Assembly (NCBI GenBank): GCA_024643365.1
Contig: JAHENC010000022.1
Location: 1 to 64,000, forward strand
DNA length: 64,000 bases
Reading direction: 5' to 3'
DNA from: Crocinitomicaceae bacterium
GTDB taxonomy: Bacteria > Bacteroidota > Bacteroidia > Flavobacteriales_D > Crocinitomicaceae
Shown here: positions 45,701 through 53,852 of the stretch, in pieces
Layout of the letters: each line of letters begins with the position of its first letter
Position numbering within the stretch: position 1 is the first letter of the stretch
Position numbers and translations under genes: made by a program
The notes under the pieces: model-generated
What the model saw: only the letters and a program-made list of their open reading frames with translations
The model's database searches: none
What the model was told of the DNA's origin: nothing

Positions 45701-47044
45701 GGCACTTTTACTGAATTTTGAGGCAGATTCGTATACTTGTTGATTCATTTGGTCCTTCGACAAAATACTATTTCCCCGTTTGTTTAGTAAGTGTAATGTT
45801 GATTCTACAATGATCACTGCGCCATCGATGATCAATCCGAAGTCTAAGGCACCCAAACTCATTAAGTTTCCTGAAACTCCAAAAACATTCATGAGCGAAA
45901 TGGCAATCAGCATCGCCAAAGGAATTACTGAAGCGACAATAAGTCCGGCACGCAAATTCCCTAGTAAAAGCACCAAAACGAAGATGACAATTAAGGCTCC
46001 TTCAATCAAGTTATTTGTCACCGTTGAAATCGCTCGATCCACAAGATCTGTTCGATCTAAGTAGACATTTAATTCAACTCCCTCTGGTAAATTCGACTCG
46101 ATTTGGGCCATTTTTTCCTTCACCAAGCTTATTACCTCAGATGAATTAGCACCTTTCAACATCAATACGATGCCCCCAACTGCTTCACCGTCAGTATTAT
46201 AGGTTAAGGCTCCATAGCGAACCGCTTTTCCGAATTCCACTTTTGCGACATCGCGAATGTAGACTGGCATAGCGGACTCCGAATGTTTCACCTGAATATT
46301 CTCAATATCCGTTAAACTTTGAATGAGTCCCTCTGTACGAATATACGTTGTCATAGAATTCCGTTCAATGTATGCTCCTCCAGTATTTTGATTGTTTCGT
46401 TCAATCGCCTGAAAAACATCGCTTAAAGTTATTCCGTTGGACTTCAGCAGAAACGGATCAATGGCGATTTCATATGTTTTTAGGTTCCCACCAAATCCAC
46501 TGACATCAGCAACCCCTTTAACCCCTAAAAGTTGACGACGAATGATCCAATCTTGAATCGTTCTAAGTTCTGTTGGTGTGAATTTCTTACTAAAACCCGG
46601 CTTTGCTTTCAGCGTATATTGATAAATCTCACCCAATCCAGTACTTAAAGGCGCCAAAAATGGATCACCATATCCCGGTGGAATGGAAGCTTTTGCATCT
46701 GATAGGCGCTCCAAAACTTGTTGACGTGCCCAGTAAATGTCTGTTTCCTCTGAAAATACAATAGTAACGACACTGAGTCCAAAACGACTAAACGAACGAA
46801 TTTCTTCGATTCCAGGTGTTGTTGCCATTGACTGCTCCACGGGAAACGTGACAAAACGCTCAATATCCTCAGCTCCTGAAGACGGTGAAACAGTGACGAT
46901 TTGCACTTGATTATTTGTGATGTCCGGAACGGCATCAATGGGTAATTTAGAAAGGGAAAAAAGTCCCCAAACAATGATTCCCAAAGTCAAAACAGCAACA
47001 ATTAACTTGTTCTGAATCGACCAATGAATGATTCGATTTAACAT
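42707..47044 (-). CDS. CusA/CzcA heavy-metal RND pump fused to a TolC-like outer-membrane factor
   Basis: 1445 residues. About 1-1033 is a full CusA/CzcA pump: N-terminal TM1, TTPGIEEIRSFSRFGLSVVTIVF, and the proton-relay helix LDFGLIIDGAVIIVES in TM4, 12 helices in all, ending TLFILPILYLIFEKP. Residues 1034-1445 are a complete TolC/CusC-type factor: they begin MKRFKAKNLSLMIFFLIGISNMFAQ (a typical signal peptide with its own Met) and continue with coiled-coil helices (LNYQKAYELMLSQNGQIAASKLEQNKQELLGKANSG; ...EVGEISFIEFLQIQQQRSELELSYL). Such fusions are known in Bacteroidota. The internal segment may be cleaved, or the ATG at 43943-43945 may also start translation. Exports Cu, Zn, Co, Cd or similar. 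Confidence 0.93.
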   Translation of the reverse strand: MLNRIIHWSIQNKLIVAVLTLGIIVWGLFSLSKLPIDAVPDITNNQVQIVTVSPSSGAEDIERFVTFPVEQSMATTPGIEEIRSFSRFGLSVVTIVFSEETDIYWARQQVLERLSDAKASIPPGYGDPFLAPLSTGLGEIYQYTLKAKPGFSKKFTPTELRTIQDWIIRRQLLGVKGVADVSGFGGNLKTYEIAIDPFLLKSNGITLSDVFQAIERNNQNTGGAYIERNSMTTYIRTEGLIQSLTDIENIQVKHSESAMPVYIRDVAKVEFGKAVRYGALTYNTDGEAVGGIVLMLKGANSSEVISLVKEKMAQIESNLPEGVELNVYLDRTDLVDRAISTVTNNLIEGALIVIFVLVLLLGNLRAGLIVASVIPLAMLIAISLMNVFGVSGNLMSLGALDFGLIIDGAVIIVESTLHLLNKRGNSILSKDQMNQQVYESASKFSKSAVFGQIIILVVYLPILALVGIEGKMFKPMAQTVIFAILGALVLSLTYVPMISSMFLSKKISTKETISDKMVNAIRSKYTPMLKALLRRQKMVLAVIAALFVLSIFAFKQLGAEFIPSLDEGDFAVETRLMTGTSLTKTIEATGKASQILLSNFPEVKKVVGKIGTAEIPTDPMPMEACDLMIILKDKEEWTSASSKEELAGKMQAKLEESLPNVSFGFQQPIQMRFNELMTGAKQDVVVKIYGEDFKKLALYSKQIGSIASKIKGVQDVYVEEMSGLPQMIVQYDREALARYNVSLDEVNRVVNLGFAGQASGFVFEGEKRFELVVKLKPEFRDNITDLNQLFVSNENGEEIPISELAHISIKNGPNQIQREDAKRRILVGFNVRGRDVESIVMELEKEMKNKVKFDTGYFPKIGGTFENLIHARDRLIIAVPVSLLLIFFLLYLTFQSLKQAALIFSAIPLASIGGIYALYLRDMPFSISAGVGFIALFGVAVLNGIVLIAEFNTLRKSGMPIMLVVIRGTASRLRPVLLTAAVASLGFLPMALSHGSGAEVQKPLATVVIGGLISATLLTLFILPILYLIFEKPMKRFKAKNLSLMIFFLIGISNMFAQNTLNYQKAYELMLSQNGQIAASKLEQNKQELLGKANSGIPSTTINGMMGQYNSYYKKDNNITINQSIPFPTTFKEEKNLGKEKGKLSQIESELLIRDLSQKLALSFDQYRFVQTEINYLKSLDSSLNILEQKSKIRFELQDISRLDYSLIQTKRMRLSNDISLLESDLLGEKRKIASLLKLDENTFDIEQAVYQKQLNILQSGVTENHPLMLWYNQNEGIYLQEKRVNVSHQLPEINLGYFNQTLVGIQNVNGVDTKFTQANRFQGYMVGANVPLFWGAYKNRNEATALSLQQNELEKEQTTQAMQREFSQLVDRLNLLSVSIDKLGGQLTNELRFLTDDAKAKFEVGEISFIEFLQIQQQRSELELSYLHLINQYNQTSIQLNWYR

Positions 47045-47097
47045 AAAAATAGATTGAATGAACTAATTGAAAGAAAGCAGTAGAACTGCAGGATCAA

Positions 47098-47487
47098 TTA
47101 AGACAATTGAGGCGGATGCCAAATAGAATGAAAATCATTTGAAATAAATGAAATCACTTTACTATTATTTTGATTTTGCTCAACAAATACTTCAACTTGC
47201 GTTTGAACAACAGGAATGGGTGTTTCGAAATGCTCCGTAAAATAAATCGCCGCAACTTGAACTGTCGTTTTTAAAGGAAGCTCTTGATGTTCCTTGTCAA
47301 AATCAGCGAATTTGTTGAAATAATGTTCCTTAATAAAGGAAGATAGCGTCGCTTCCTTTGATTCAGATTGGTATTCTTCGTAGTGTTCGATGAATGCTGA
47401 CGCATTTAACAATTGAATTCCTTGCCAATTTGGAGCAAGGGACAACAATGAAAAATACAGCATTAATAGAAAACTAATGAACCTCAT
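47098..47487 (-). CDS. Hypothetical exported protein leading the metal-efflux unit
   Basis: 129 residues: signal peptide about 1-18, a helical acidic middle (ASAFIEHYEEYQSESKEATLSSFIKEHYFNKF..DKEHQELPLK) and the ending SNDFHSIWHPPQLS. The His-rich and acidic composition with the IWHPP tail recurs, from memory, in small Bacteroidota proteins just before CusA-type genes, which suggests a periplasmic metal-binding or sensing accessory (inference). It lies 53 bases upstream of the pump gene in the same direction. The ATG is four bases after TACATTTG. Confidence 0.65.
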   Translation of the reverse strand: MRFISFLLMLYFSLLSLAPNWQGIQLLNASAFIEHYEEYQSESKEATLSSFIKEHYFNKFADFDKEHQELPLKTTVQVAAIYFTEHFETPIPVVQTQVEVFVEQNQNNSKVISFISNDFHSIWHPPQLS

Positions 47488-47491
47488 ATTT

Positions 47492-47499
47492 CAAATGTA
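47492..47499 (-). promoter_or_regulatory. -7 box four bases before ATG of the metal-efflux unit
   Basis: On the minus strand TACATTTG (47499-47492), AAAT, then the ATG at 47487. It would drive the exported protein, the CusA fusion, the CusB adaptor and the heme lipoprotein as a leaderless message. Confidence 0.5.
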
Positions 47500-47637
47500 C
47501 ATCAATTTTGAAGGATTCATCCATTCATGGTTCGATTTAACACCTATTTAACACATTAAGTAACAGTAAAAATGAATTGATAAATATGACTTCAACAAAC
47601 AAGTCTTGATGAAATTCAATTAATTTTAGTGAAAATT

Positions 47638-49614
47638 ATGAAAATGAAAAGAAACTCATTGTTACTGTATTTCCTATTTCTCCTTAGCAGTATTTCTTTT
47701 GGACAAGAGTCTGCCGTTCATTGCGCAAAAAGAGACCATCGAACTCAAATGGTGAAGAGTGCCACTTTGAATATTGGTCAAATTGCTGAAACGGAAAAAT
47801 ACGATGTCCATTTTTACCAATTGGATCTCAGCATGACAAATATCTCCACAAGTTTAAGTGGTACAGGAAGTATTCATGCGACGGCAAAACAACCGTTGGA
47901 CAGCGCTTTGTTTGAACTATTCTCTACTTTAACTATTACCCAAATTCGCCTTGATGGACAGCCTGTTAACTATTCGCGCGTTGCAAGCGCGGTGAAAGTT
48001 CCAGTCAATGCACTTGTGAACCAATCCTTTATCATCGAAGTAGATTATAATGGAACTCCACCTACAGCACAAACCAATCCATTGGGTGGAAGCGGAATGA
48101 CCGCTGCCGCTTCTCCCTCTTGGGGAAACAAAGTCGTTTGGTCTTTATCCGAACCCTTTTCTGCATTTGAATGGTTTCCTTGTAAACAAAGTTTAACGGA
48201 TAAAGCGGACTCTTGTGCAGTTTCAATCACCGTTCCGGATACCTGTAAAGCAGGATCCAACGGTATCCTGGAGCATGTTACGCCACTCGGAAATGGTCAA
48301 ACACGCTACGATTGGAAACACAGACACCCCATCGATTATTACCTGATTTCTGTTTCCGTGGCGAAGTACATTGAATACAATGTGTATGCAAATCCAGTTG
48401 GAGCTCCGAATCCCATTTTAATTCAAAATTACATTTACGACAATCCTGGAACCTTGCCGAATTTTCAAGCAGAGATAGACGAAACCGCAGATTTCATCGA
48501 ATTGTATTATGATTTGTATGGACCCTATCCGTTTGAAGATGAAAAATATGGACATTGCATGGCACCCATTTCCGGCGGAATGGAACACCAAACAATGACA
48601 ACCCAAGGATTTTTCGAAAAGACACTGACCTCGCATGAGCTGGCACATCAATGGTGGGGAGATAACGTAACTTGTGCGTCATGGTGTGACATTTGGATCA
48701 ACGAAGGATTTGCATCGTATAGCGAATATTTGATGCTAGAAAATCTGTATCCGGGCGAACAAGGTCCATTCATGCAGCAGGTTCACAACAGTGTCATGAA
48801 TCAGTCAGGCGGAAGTGTTTGGGTCCTAGATAGCTTGAACGAAAGTCGCATTTTCAGTGGTCGCTTAACCTACGACAAAGGATCAGGGATTATACATTCA
48901 TTGCGTTACGAAATCAATAACGACCAACTTTTCTTTGATGGCCTGCGTGCTTTTCAAGTTGCATTCAAAGACAGCACAGCGACCGGAATTGCTTTTAAAA
49001 ATTTCATGGAGAATTTTACCGGAATGGATTTATCACCATTTTTCAATCAATGGTATTTTGGAGAAGGTTATCCAACCTATTCCGTGAAATGGAATCAGAC
49101 TGGAAATGACGTTGCCATCGAGATCTCGCACACATCGTCCATGTCGCAGGTGACACCGACCTTTACGAACGACATCGATTTACGGTTTATTCGTCAAGGA
49201 CAAACGGACACGATCATTCGTTTCAACATTAACTCAAATAACGAGCAATTCAGCATTTATAATATCGGAACATTAAGTGGTTCCATAAGTATCGACCCAA
49301 AAAATTGGATCATCAATAAAGTAGGAAGCATTACAGAGGACCCTAACCTGAATCTAGGAATGGAGTCAAGTTTGGATGTAAAAAACATGCATCTTTACCC
49401 GAATCCAAGTTCTGGAGAATTTACCATTCAAAACATTCCAGTTAACGCGGATTTTTTCGACCTTTTTGATCAAGCCGGAAGATTTATTTTAACTCAAAAA
49501 GTAACCAAAGAGGGACTAATTCGTCTAAATGATTTGTCCGACGGAACCTATATTTTTAGTTTGGTACTTTCGGATGGACAACGAAAAACGTCCATGATTC
49601 AAATAAAAAAATAA
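47638..49614 (+). CDS. M1 family metallopeptidase exported by T9SS
   Basis: 658 residues from the ATG at 47638 (a GTG at 47629 and an ATG at 47644 are also possible); signal peptide ending SSISFGQ. M1 aminopeptidase fold: N-domain to about 270, SGGMEHQTM exopeptidase motif (about 308-316), zinc site HELAH (333-337) with Glu356 eighteen residues later (HEXXH-x18-E). No helical M1 C-domain: instead the protein ends with a type A T9SS sorting domain (LYPNPSSGEFTI..., DQAGRFILTQ, LSDGTYIFSLV, MIQIKK), predicting secretion or surface attachment through T9SS. A nutritional or processing protease outside the cell. Confidence 0.93.
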   Translation: MKMKRNSLLLYFLFLLSSISFGQESAVHCAKRDHRTQMVKSATLNIGQIAETEKYDVHFYQLDLSMTNISTSLSGTGSIHATAKQPLDSALFELFSTLTITQIRLDGQPVNYSRVASAVKVPVNALVNQSFIIEVDYNGTPPTAQTNPLGGSGMTAAASPSWGNKVVWSLSEPFSAFEWFPCKQSLTDKADSCAVSITVPDTCKAGSNGILEHVTPLGNGQTRYDWKHRHPIDYYLISVSVAKYIEYNVYANPVGAPNPILIQNYIYDNPGTLPNFQAEIDETADFIELYYDLYGPYPFEDEKYGHCMAPISGGMEHQTMTTQGFFEKTLTSHELAHQWWGDNVTCASWCDIWINEGFASYSEYLMLENLYPGEQGPFMQQVHNSVMNQSGGSVWVLDSLNESRIFSGRLTYDKGSGIIHSLRYEINNDQLFFDGLRAFQVAFKDSTATGIAFKNFMENFTGMDLSPFFNQWYFGEGYPTYSVKWNQTGNDVAIEISHTSSMSQVTPTFTNDIDLRFIRQGQTDTIIRFNINSNNEQFSIYNIGTLSGSISIDPKNWIINKVGSITEDPNLNLGMESSLDVKNMHLYPNPSSGEFTIQNIPVNADFFDLFDQAGRFILTQKVTKEGLIRLNDLSDGTYIFSLVLSDGQRKTSMIQIKK

Positions 49615-49652
49615 AAAAATACGTTATAGCCGTACATTTAAACAACTACAAA

Positions 49653-50498
49653 ATGAAAAAAGTGACCCTACTTGCAGCATTAATTTTAAGCACCGCTGCC
49701 TTTTCCCAAAATTTAAAGATCAGTGAAATTCATATTTCTAGTGGTACTGGTTCAATGGGATCACAACAAGGAACCTTGAGTGATTTCGCTAAACTGGCTC
49801 CAAATTCAGCTGTTTTAGGAATGGATTTAAGTCAACTCACACCCTATAACTACAATTATTTCAATGGATTTGGAATGAATTCCGGTTCTAACTCCACTAG
49901 CCTTCAATTAGGTTTAGAATGTGCAAAAATGCCGAAAATCAACTTTCGTGTGGGCATCACGCATGTGAGTAATTACTCATTATTGTCCGCGCATGGTTCA
50001 TTTTACGAATCGGCACCTTATGACACTTTGACTTCATCACAAACCGGACAACAAACATTTATTGATTCAAGCCATTCAAAGTCCTATGATATGAATTATT
50101 CCAATCAACAAATCCGTTTAGATGGCGCAGTGATTTTCCGCATGTTCCCGGAAAAACGTTGGTCATTACACACAGGATTGGGAGCTTCGATTGGAATGAG
50201 TTACCATGCAACAACCTCTCTAAGATACTGGGAATCATCTAGTATAAATGGCAACAATGGAGGTTATTATAACGAATCAGGAAAGAACGAAACATTCCAA
50301 AACAAAAATTCTTTAGGTGCTGCATTGTATATTCCTTTCGGTGTTGACTTTTGTATTGGTAAAAAACGTGACTTCTGGATGCCTTTTCATGTGTATGCTG
50401 AATCGAGACCAAGTTTAAACATAAATACAATCACTGGAATTGGCACAACTTTTAGTCCAGGAATGAGTTCAGCCGTTGGACTTCGCGTAAAATTATAG
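49653..50498 (+). CDS. Hypothetical outer-membrane-type protein
   Basis: 281 residues, signal peptide 1-18 (STAAFSQ). Rich in Ser, Asn, Gly and aromatic residues in alternating strands (TSLQLGLECAKMPKINFRVGITHVSNYSLL, IRLDGAVIFRMFPEKRWSLHTGLGASIGMSYH, ALYIPFGVDFCIGKK) and ends AVGLRVKL, as in small outer-membrane barrels of the OmpW/PorT kind. No family assigned. It follows the M1 peptidase gene by 38 bases with a TACATTTA box in the gap and precedes a clear terminator, so it may be read from both its own and the upstream promoter. Confidence 0.65.
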   Translation: MKKVTLLAALILSTAAFSQNLKISEIHISSGTGSMGSQQGTLSDFAKLAPNSAVLGMDLSQLTPYNYNYFNGFGMNSGSNSTSLQLGLECAKMPKINFRVGITHVSNYSLLSAHGSFYESAPYDTLTSSQTGQQTFIDSSHSKSYDMNYSNQQIRLDGAVIFRMFPEKRWSLHTGLGASIGMSYHATTSLRYWESSSINGNNGGYYNESGKNETFQNKNSLGAALYIPFGVDFCIGKKRDFWMPFHVYAESRPSLNINTITGIGTTFSPGMSSAVGLRVKL

Positions 50499-50527
50499 TC
50501 AGAATAAGTTATAATGATTCTAAATTA

Positions 50528-50559
50528 GAGCCTTCTTCAATCGGAGGCTCTTTTTTTTT
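50528..50559 (+). terminator. Rho-independent terminator before the nuo operon
   Basis: GAGCCT (50528-50533) pairs with AGGCTC (50545-50550) around an 11-base loop and is followed by nine T (50551-50559). It separates the M1 peptidase region from nuoA-N. Confidence 0.85.
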
Positions 50560-50580
50560 GCCTTTTTATCCACATTTTCA

Positions 50581-50610
50581 TTGGGGAATTGAAATGAAAA
50601 GGTAAATTTG
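50581..50610 (+). promoter_or_regulatory. Promoter of the nuo operon
   Basis: TTG (50581-50583), exactly 19 bases, then TAAATTTG (50603-50610): a full consensus Bacteroidota promoter. Transcription would start near 50616, giving a leader of about 60 bases before nuoA, unlike the leaderless single genes of this window. Confidence 0.8.
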
Positions 50611-50678
50611 TGTCGCTTAAACAAACCTAATTTTAATAAGTTTGTTAGTAAACAAAGAACCGGACAAAATCAGTTCCT

Positions 50679-51053
50679 ATGCAAGAAATTTCTACAAGCG
50701 CTAATTACATTCCGCTTTTGTTACAAATAGTGGTTGCTGCTGCATTTGTGATATTTACGTTAGTGGTAACGCACAAATTAACACCCCGTATCAATTCTGA
50801 CCGAAAGGATGAAAACTTCGAATGTGGTATTGAAGCGGAGGGAAATGCACGTTTCCCAGTATCGGTAAGGTATTTTATGACAGCTATCCTATTTGTATTA
50901 TTCGATGTGGAGGTCATTTTCTTTTATCCGTACGCGGTTAATTTTTACGAATTAAAAATGGAGGGCTTACTCGCATTGATCATGTTTGTTGGGTTCTTCC
51001 TAGTTGGATTCTTATACATTAGACTTAAAGGTGCTTTAGAATGGGAAAAATAG
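50679..51053 (+). CDS. nuoA: NADH-quinone oxidoreductase subunit A
   Basis: 124 residues, three membrane helices (about 12-32, 66-88, 93-117). The conserved loop [42 protein letters not shown], with the Cys-containing ECGIE and the acidic DVEV in helix 2, is the NuoA signature. It forms part of the quinone-entry region of the membrane arm. First gene of the operon behind a consensus promoter. Its last 13 bases overlap nuoB. Confidence 0.97.
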   Translation: MQEISTSANYIPLLLQIVVAAAFVIFTLVVTHKLTPRINSDRKDENFECGIEAEGNARFPVSVRYFMTAILFVLFDVEVIFFYPYAVNFYELKMEGLLALIMFVGFFLVGFLYIRLKGALEWEK

Positions 51054-51595
51054 ACGACGTAGAAGTCATCAACGGTGAAGGTTATCAGTTGACGACATTG
51101 GACAAAGCCATTGGACTTGCACGCGCAAATTCAGTTTGGCCACTACCATTTGCAACATCATGTTGTGGAATTGAATTCATGGCAACGATGGGTAGTGCTT
51201 ATGACTTATCTCGTTTCGGAATGGAACGCATGTCCTTCTCTCCGCGCCAAGCGGATTTATTGATTGTAGCAGGTACCATCTCAAAAAAATTAGGTCCAGT
51301 TTTGAAAAAAGTATACGAACAAATGTCCGAGCCGAAATGGGTTCTTTCTGTTGGTGCGTGTGCTTGTTCAGGAGGAATCTTTGATACATACAGCGTTTTA
51401 CAAGGAATTGATCGCATCATTCCCGTAGATGTTTATGTGCCTGGATGTCCACCAAGACCAGAGCAAATTATTGATGGTGTGATGAACATTCACGAATTGG
51501 TAAAAAACGAATCGAATCGTCGTCGTTACAGTGACGAATACAAACACTTGATGCAAAACTATAACATAGAAATCGAAGATGGAAAAGCTGAATAA
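51041..51595 (+). CDS. nuoB: NADH-quinone oxidoreductase subunit B
   Basis: 184 residues. Ligands of cluster N2, the last Fe-S centre before quinone, are present: [11 protein letters not shown] (tandem Cys about 33-34), [10 protein letters not shown], and [14 protein letters not shown] longer acidic C-terminal tail after the domain is usual. It sits in the hydrophilic connecting arm next to NuoD. Overlaps nuoA by 13 bases and nuoC by 17 bases, implying coupled translation. Confidence 0.97.
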   Translation: MGKIDDVEVINGEGYQLTTLDKAIGLARANSVWPLPFATSCCGIEFMATMGSAYDLSRFGMERMSFSPRQADLLIVAGTISKKLGPVLKKVYEQMSEPKWVLSVGACACSGGIFDTYSVLQGIDRIIPVDVYVPGCPPRPEQIIDGVMNIHELVKNESNRRRYSDEYKHLMQNYNIEIEDGKAE

Positions 51596-52094
51596 TGAAG
51601 CCATCTTGAACTTGATTCAAGGAGCTTTCCCGAACGATGTGTTGTTTCATGAAGAACCTTATGGCTTATTAACCATAGAGGTAACTGCAGCGAAGGGACA
51701 TGAAATCATCGAATGGTTAAAAAACCATGAGACATTAAGTGTAAACTACTTAACAAATATTGCAGCCGTTCATTATCCAGAAGATGCTGGACGTGAGTTT
51801 GCTGTCGTATATCAACTTCACAGTTGGAAGAATTTATTTAGACTTCGAATCAAATGCTACTTGCCGAAAGAAAATGTTTCCATCGCCTCTTTGGTGGACA
51901 TTTTTCCAGGTGCGAATTGGATGGAAAGAGAATCCTACGACTTTTTTGGAGTAGAATTTATCGGACATCCGGACATGCGTCGCATTTTGAACGAAGACAG
52001 CATGGACTATTTCCCAATGCGCAAAGAATACGCTTTGGAGGATGATACCCGTGAAGATAAAGATGATCGCTATTTTGGACGTAATAACCAATAA
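51579..52094 (+). CDS. nuoC: NADH-quinone oxidoreductase subunit C
   Basis: 171 residues, the 30-kDa subunit as a separate protein (not fused to NuoD as in E. coli). Family blocks: [77 protein letters not shown], and YFPMRKEY. It carries no cofactor and supports the NuoB-D interface. Start inside the end of nuoB; its TAA shares a base with the nuoD ATG (TAATG). Confidence 0.97.
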   Translation: MEKLNNEAILNLIQGAFPNDVLFHEEPYGLLTIEVTAAKGHEIIEWLKNHETLSVNYLTNIAAVHYPEDAGREFAVVYQLHSWKNLFRLRIKCYLPKENVSIASLVDIFPGANWMERESYDFFGVEFIGHPDMRRILNEDSMDYFPMRKEYALEDDTREDKDDRYFGRNNQ

Positions 52095-53314
52095 TGATGA
52101 GTGAACTAAAAACAAAAGAAGCTTTCGCTCAATCGTCAGAGACGATTGACGGAAACATTGCAACCATTAACTTTGGTCCAACTCACCCTTCAACACATGG
52201 TATTTTTCAAAATGTATTGAAAGTGGATGGGGAGAAAATTATCTCATCAGAACAAACGGTTGGCTATATCCACCGTGCGTTTGAGAAACTTTCGGAACGT
52301 CGTCCCTATAATCAAATCACACCGATTACGGATCGATTAAACTATTGCTCCTCCCCTATTAACAACATGGGATGGGAAATGACCGTTGAGAAATTAATTG
52401 GTGCAGAAATTCCAAAGCGTGTGCAATATATGCGCGTGATCATTATGGAACTAGCACGTATTGCAGATCACTTGATTTGTAACTCTGTGATTGGTGTAGA
52501 TGCTGGAGCTTTAACAAGCTTCTTTTATCCATTTACTGAACGCGAGAAAATTTACGAGTTGTACGAAGAGATTTGTGGTGCTCGTTTGACAACAAACATT
52601 GGACGCATTGGTGGTTTCGAACGTGATTTCACACCGGCTTTCCATACAAAATTACAGTCCTTCCTGAAAACGTTCCCGAAAGCTTTTGAAGAGTTCGATT
52701 CAATGTTGGCTCGTAACCGAATCTTCATGGATCGTACGAAAGGGGCTGGACCAATTTCTGCAGAACGTGCATTGGCGTATTCATTCTCTGGACCGAACTT
52801 AAGAGCGACAGGTGTGGATTACGATGTTCGTGCAATGCATCCGTATTCTTCGTATGAAGATTTCGATTTCATTATTCCTGTGGGAGTAAATGGAGATACA
52901 TATGATCGTTTCATGGTTCGTCAAGAAGAAATTCGTCAAAGTGTTCGTATCATTGAACAAGCATACAAAAACCTTCCTGAAGGATCGTACAAAGCAGATT
53001 TACCTGATTTCTACCTTCCAGAAAAAGCAGATGTTTACAACAACATGGAAGCGCTAATCTACCATTTCAAAATTGTCATGGGAGAAACAGAAATTCCTCC
53101 AGGCGAGGTTTATCACTCTGTAGAAGGAGGAAATGGTGAATTAGGATTTTACCTAATCAGCGATGGAGGAAGAACTCCTTATCGTTTACAATTTAGAAGA
53201 CCTTGTTTTATTTATTACCAAGCATACCCTGAAATGATTTCTGGTATGTCCATTAGTGATGCCGTTCTTACCTTAAGTAGTATGAACGTTATTGCAGGTG
53301 AATTAGACGCATAA
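52094..53314 (+). CDS. nuoD: NADH-quinone oxidoreductase subunit D
   Basis: 406 residues, the 49-kDa quinone-site subunit related to NiFe-hydrogenase large chains. Signature: INFGPTHPSTHGIFQNVLKVDGE (quinone-site His), VGYIHRAFEKLSERRPYNQ, LNYCSSPINNMGW, VERLIGAEIPKR-type block, and the ending SIDAVLTLSSMNVIAGELDA-type. The start is one of two tandem ATGs (52094 or 52097). Fe-S free. One base from the nuoE ATG region, in a continuous operon. Confidence 0.97.
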   Translation: MMSELKTKEAFAQSSETIDGNIATINFGPTHPSTHGIFQNVLKVDGEKIISSEQTVGYIHRAFEKLSERRPYNQITPITDRLNYCSSPINNMGWEMTVEKLIGAEIPKRVQYMRVIIMELARIADHLICNSVIGVDAGALTSFFYPFTEREKIYELYEEICGARLTTNIGRIGGFERDFTPAFHTKLQSFLKTFPKAFEEFDSMLARNRIFMDRTKGAGPISAERALAYSFSGPNLRATGVDYDVRAMHPYSSYEDFDFIIPVGVNGDTYDRFMVRQEEIRQSVRIIEQAYKNLPEGSYKADLPDFYLPEKADVYNNMEALIYHFKIVMGETEIPPGEVYHSVEGGNGELGFYLISDGGRTPYRLQFRRPCFIYYQAYPEMISGMSISDAVLTLSSMNVIAGELDA

Positions 53315-53315
53315 T

Positions 53316-53846
53316 ATGAAAATAGAAAGTCCAATTAATCAAGACTCCACGCCCGTTGTTTTCAGTGCAGAAATGATGGCTGAAATCAATTCGGTTATCG
53401 CTATGTTTCCTGAAGGGAAATCAAAAAGTGCCTTGATTCGAATTTTACACATTGTTCAAACAAATTATGGTTGGACAAGTGTTCCCGCAATGAATACAGT
53501 TGCGGAAATATTAAATATTCAACCGATTGAGGTATATGAAGTAGCATCATTCTATACGATGTTTCACTTGAATCCAGTTGGAAATTATGTTTTCGAAGTT
53601 TGTCGAACTGGACCATGTATGATCGTTGGAAGTGATGAAATCATTGCGTACATCGAGGAGAAATTAAACGTGAAAGTTGGTGGTACTACTGCTGATGGAA
53701 TGTTTACCTTGAAAACGGCAGAATGTCTTGGAGCGTGTGGTTATGCACCTGTATTGCAATGTCAATACAAGTTTCATGAACATTTGACAAAAGAAAAAGT
53801 AGATGAAATCATTGAAGCGTATCGTGCAGCTTCATTTGTAAATTAA
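53316..53846 (+). CDS. nuoE: NADH-quinone oxidoreductase subunit E
   Basis: 176 residues with a thioredoxin-like 2Fe-2S domain (cluster N1a): Cys96 and Cys101 in EVCRTGPCMIVG, Cys137 and Cys141 in ECLGACGYAP. The N-terminal helical part (SKSALIRILHIVQTNYGW) is typical. Together with NuoF and NuoG it forms the NADH-oxidising module, which Bacteroides-type complex I lacks and Flavobacteriales keep (established knowledge of the groups, from memory). Confidence 0.96.
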   Translation: MKIESPINQDSTPVVFSAEMMAEINSVIAMFPEGKSKSALIRILHIVQTNYGWTSVPAMNTVAEILNIQPIEVYEVASFYTMFHLNPVGNYVFEVCRTGPCMIVGSDEIIAYIEEKLNVKVGGTTADGMFTLKTAECLGACGYAPVLQCQYKFHEHLTKEKVDEIIEAYRAASFVN

Positions 53847-53852
53847 GGAATT

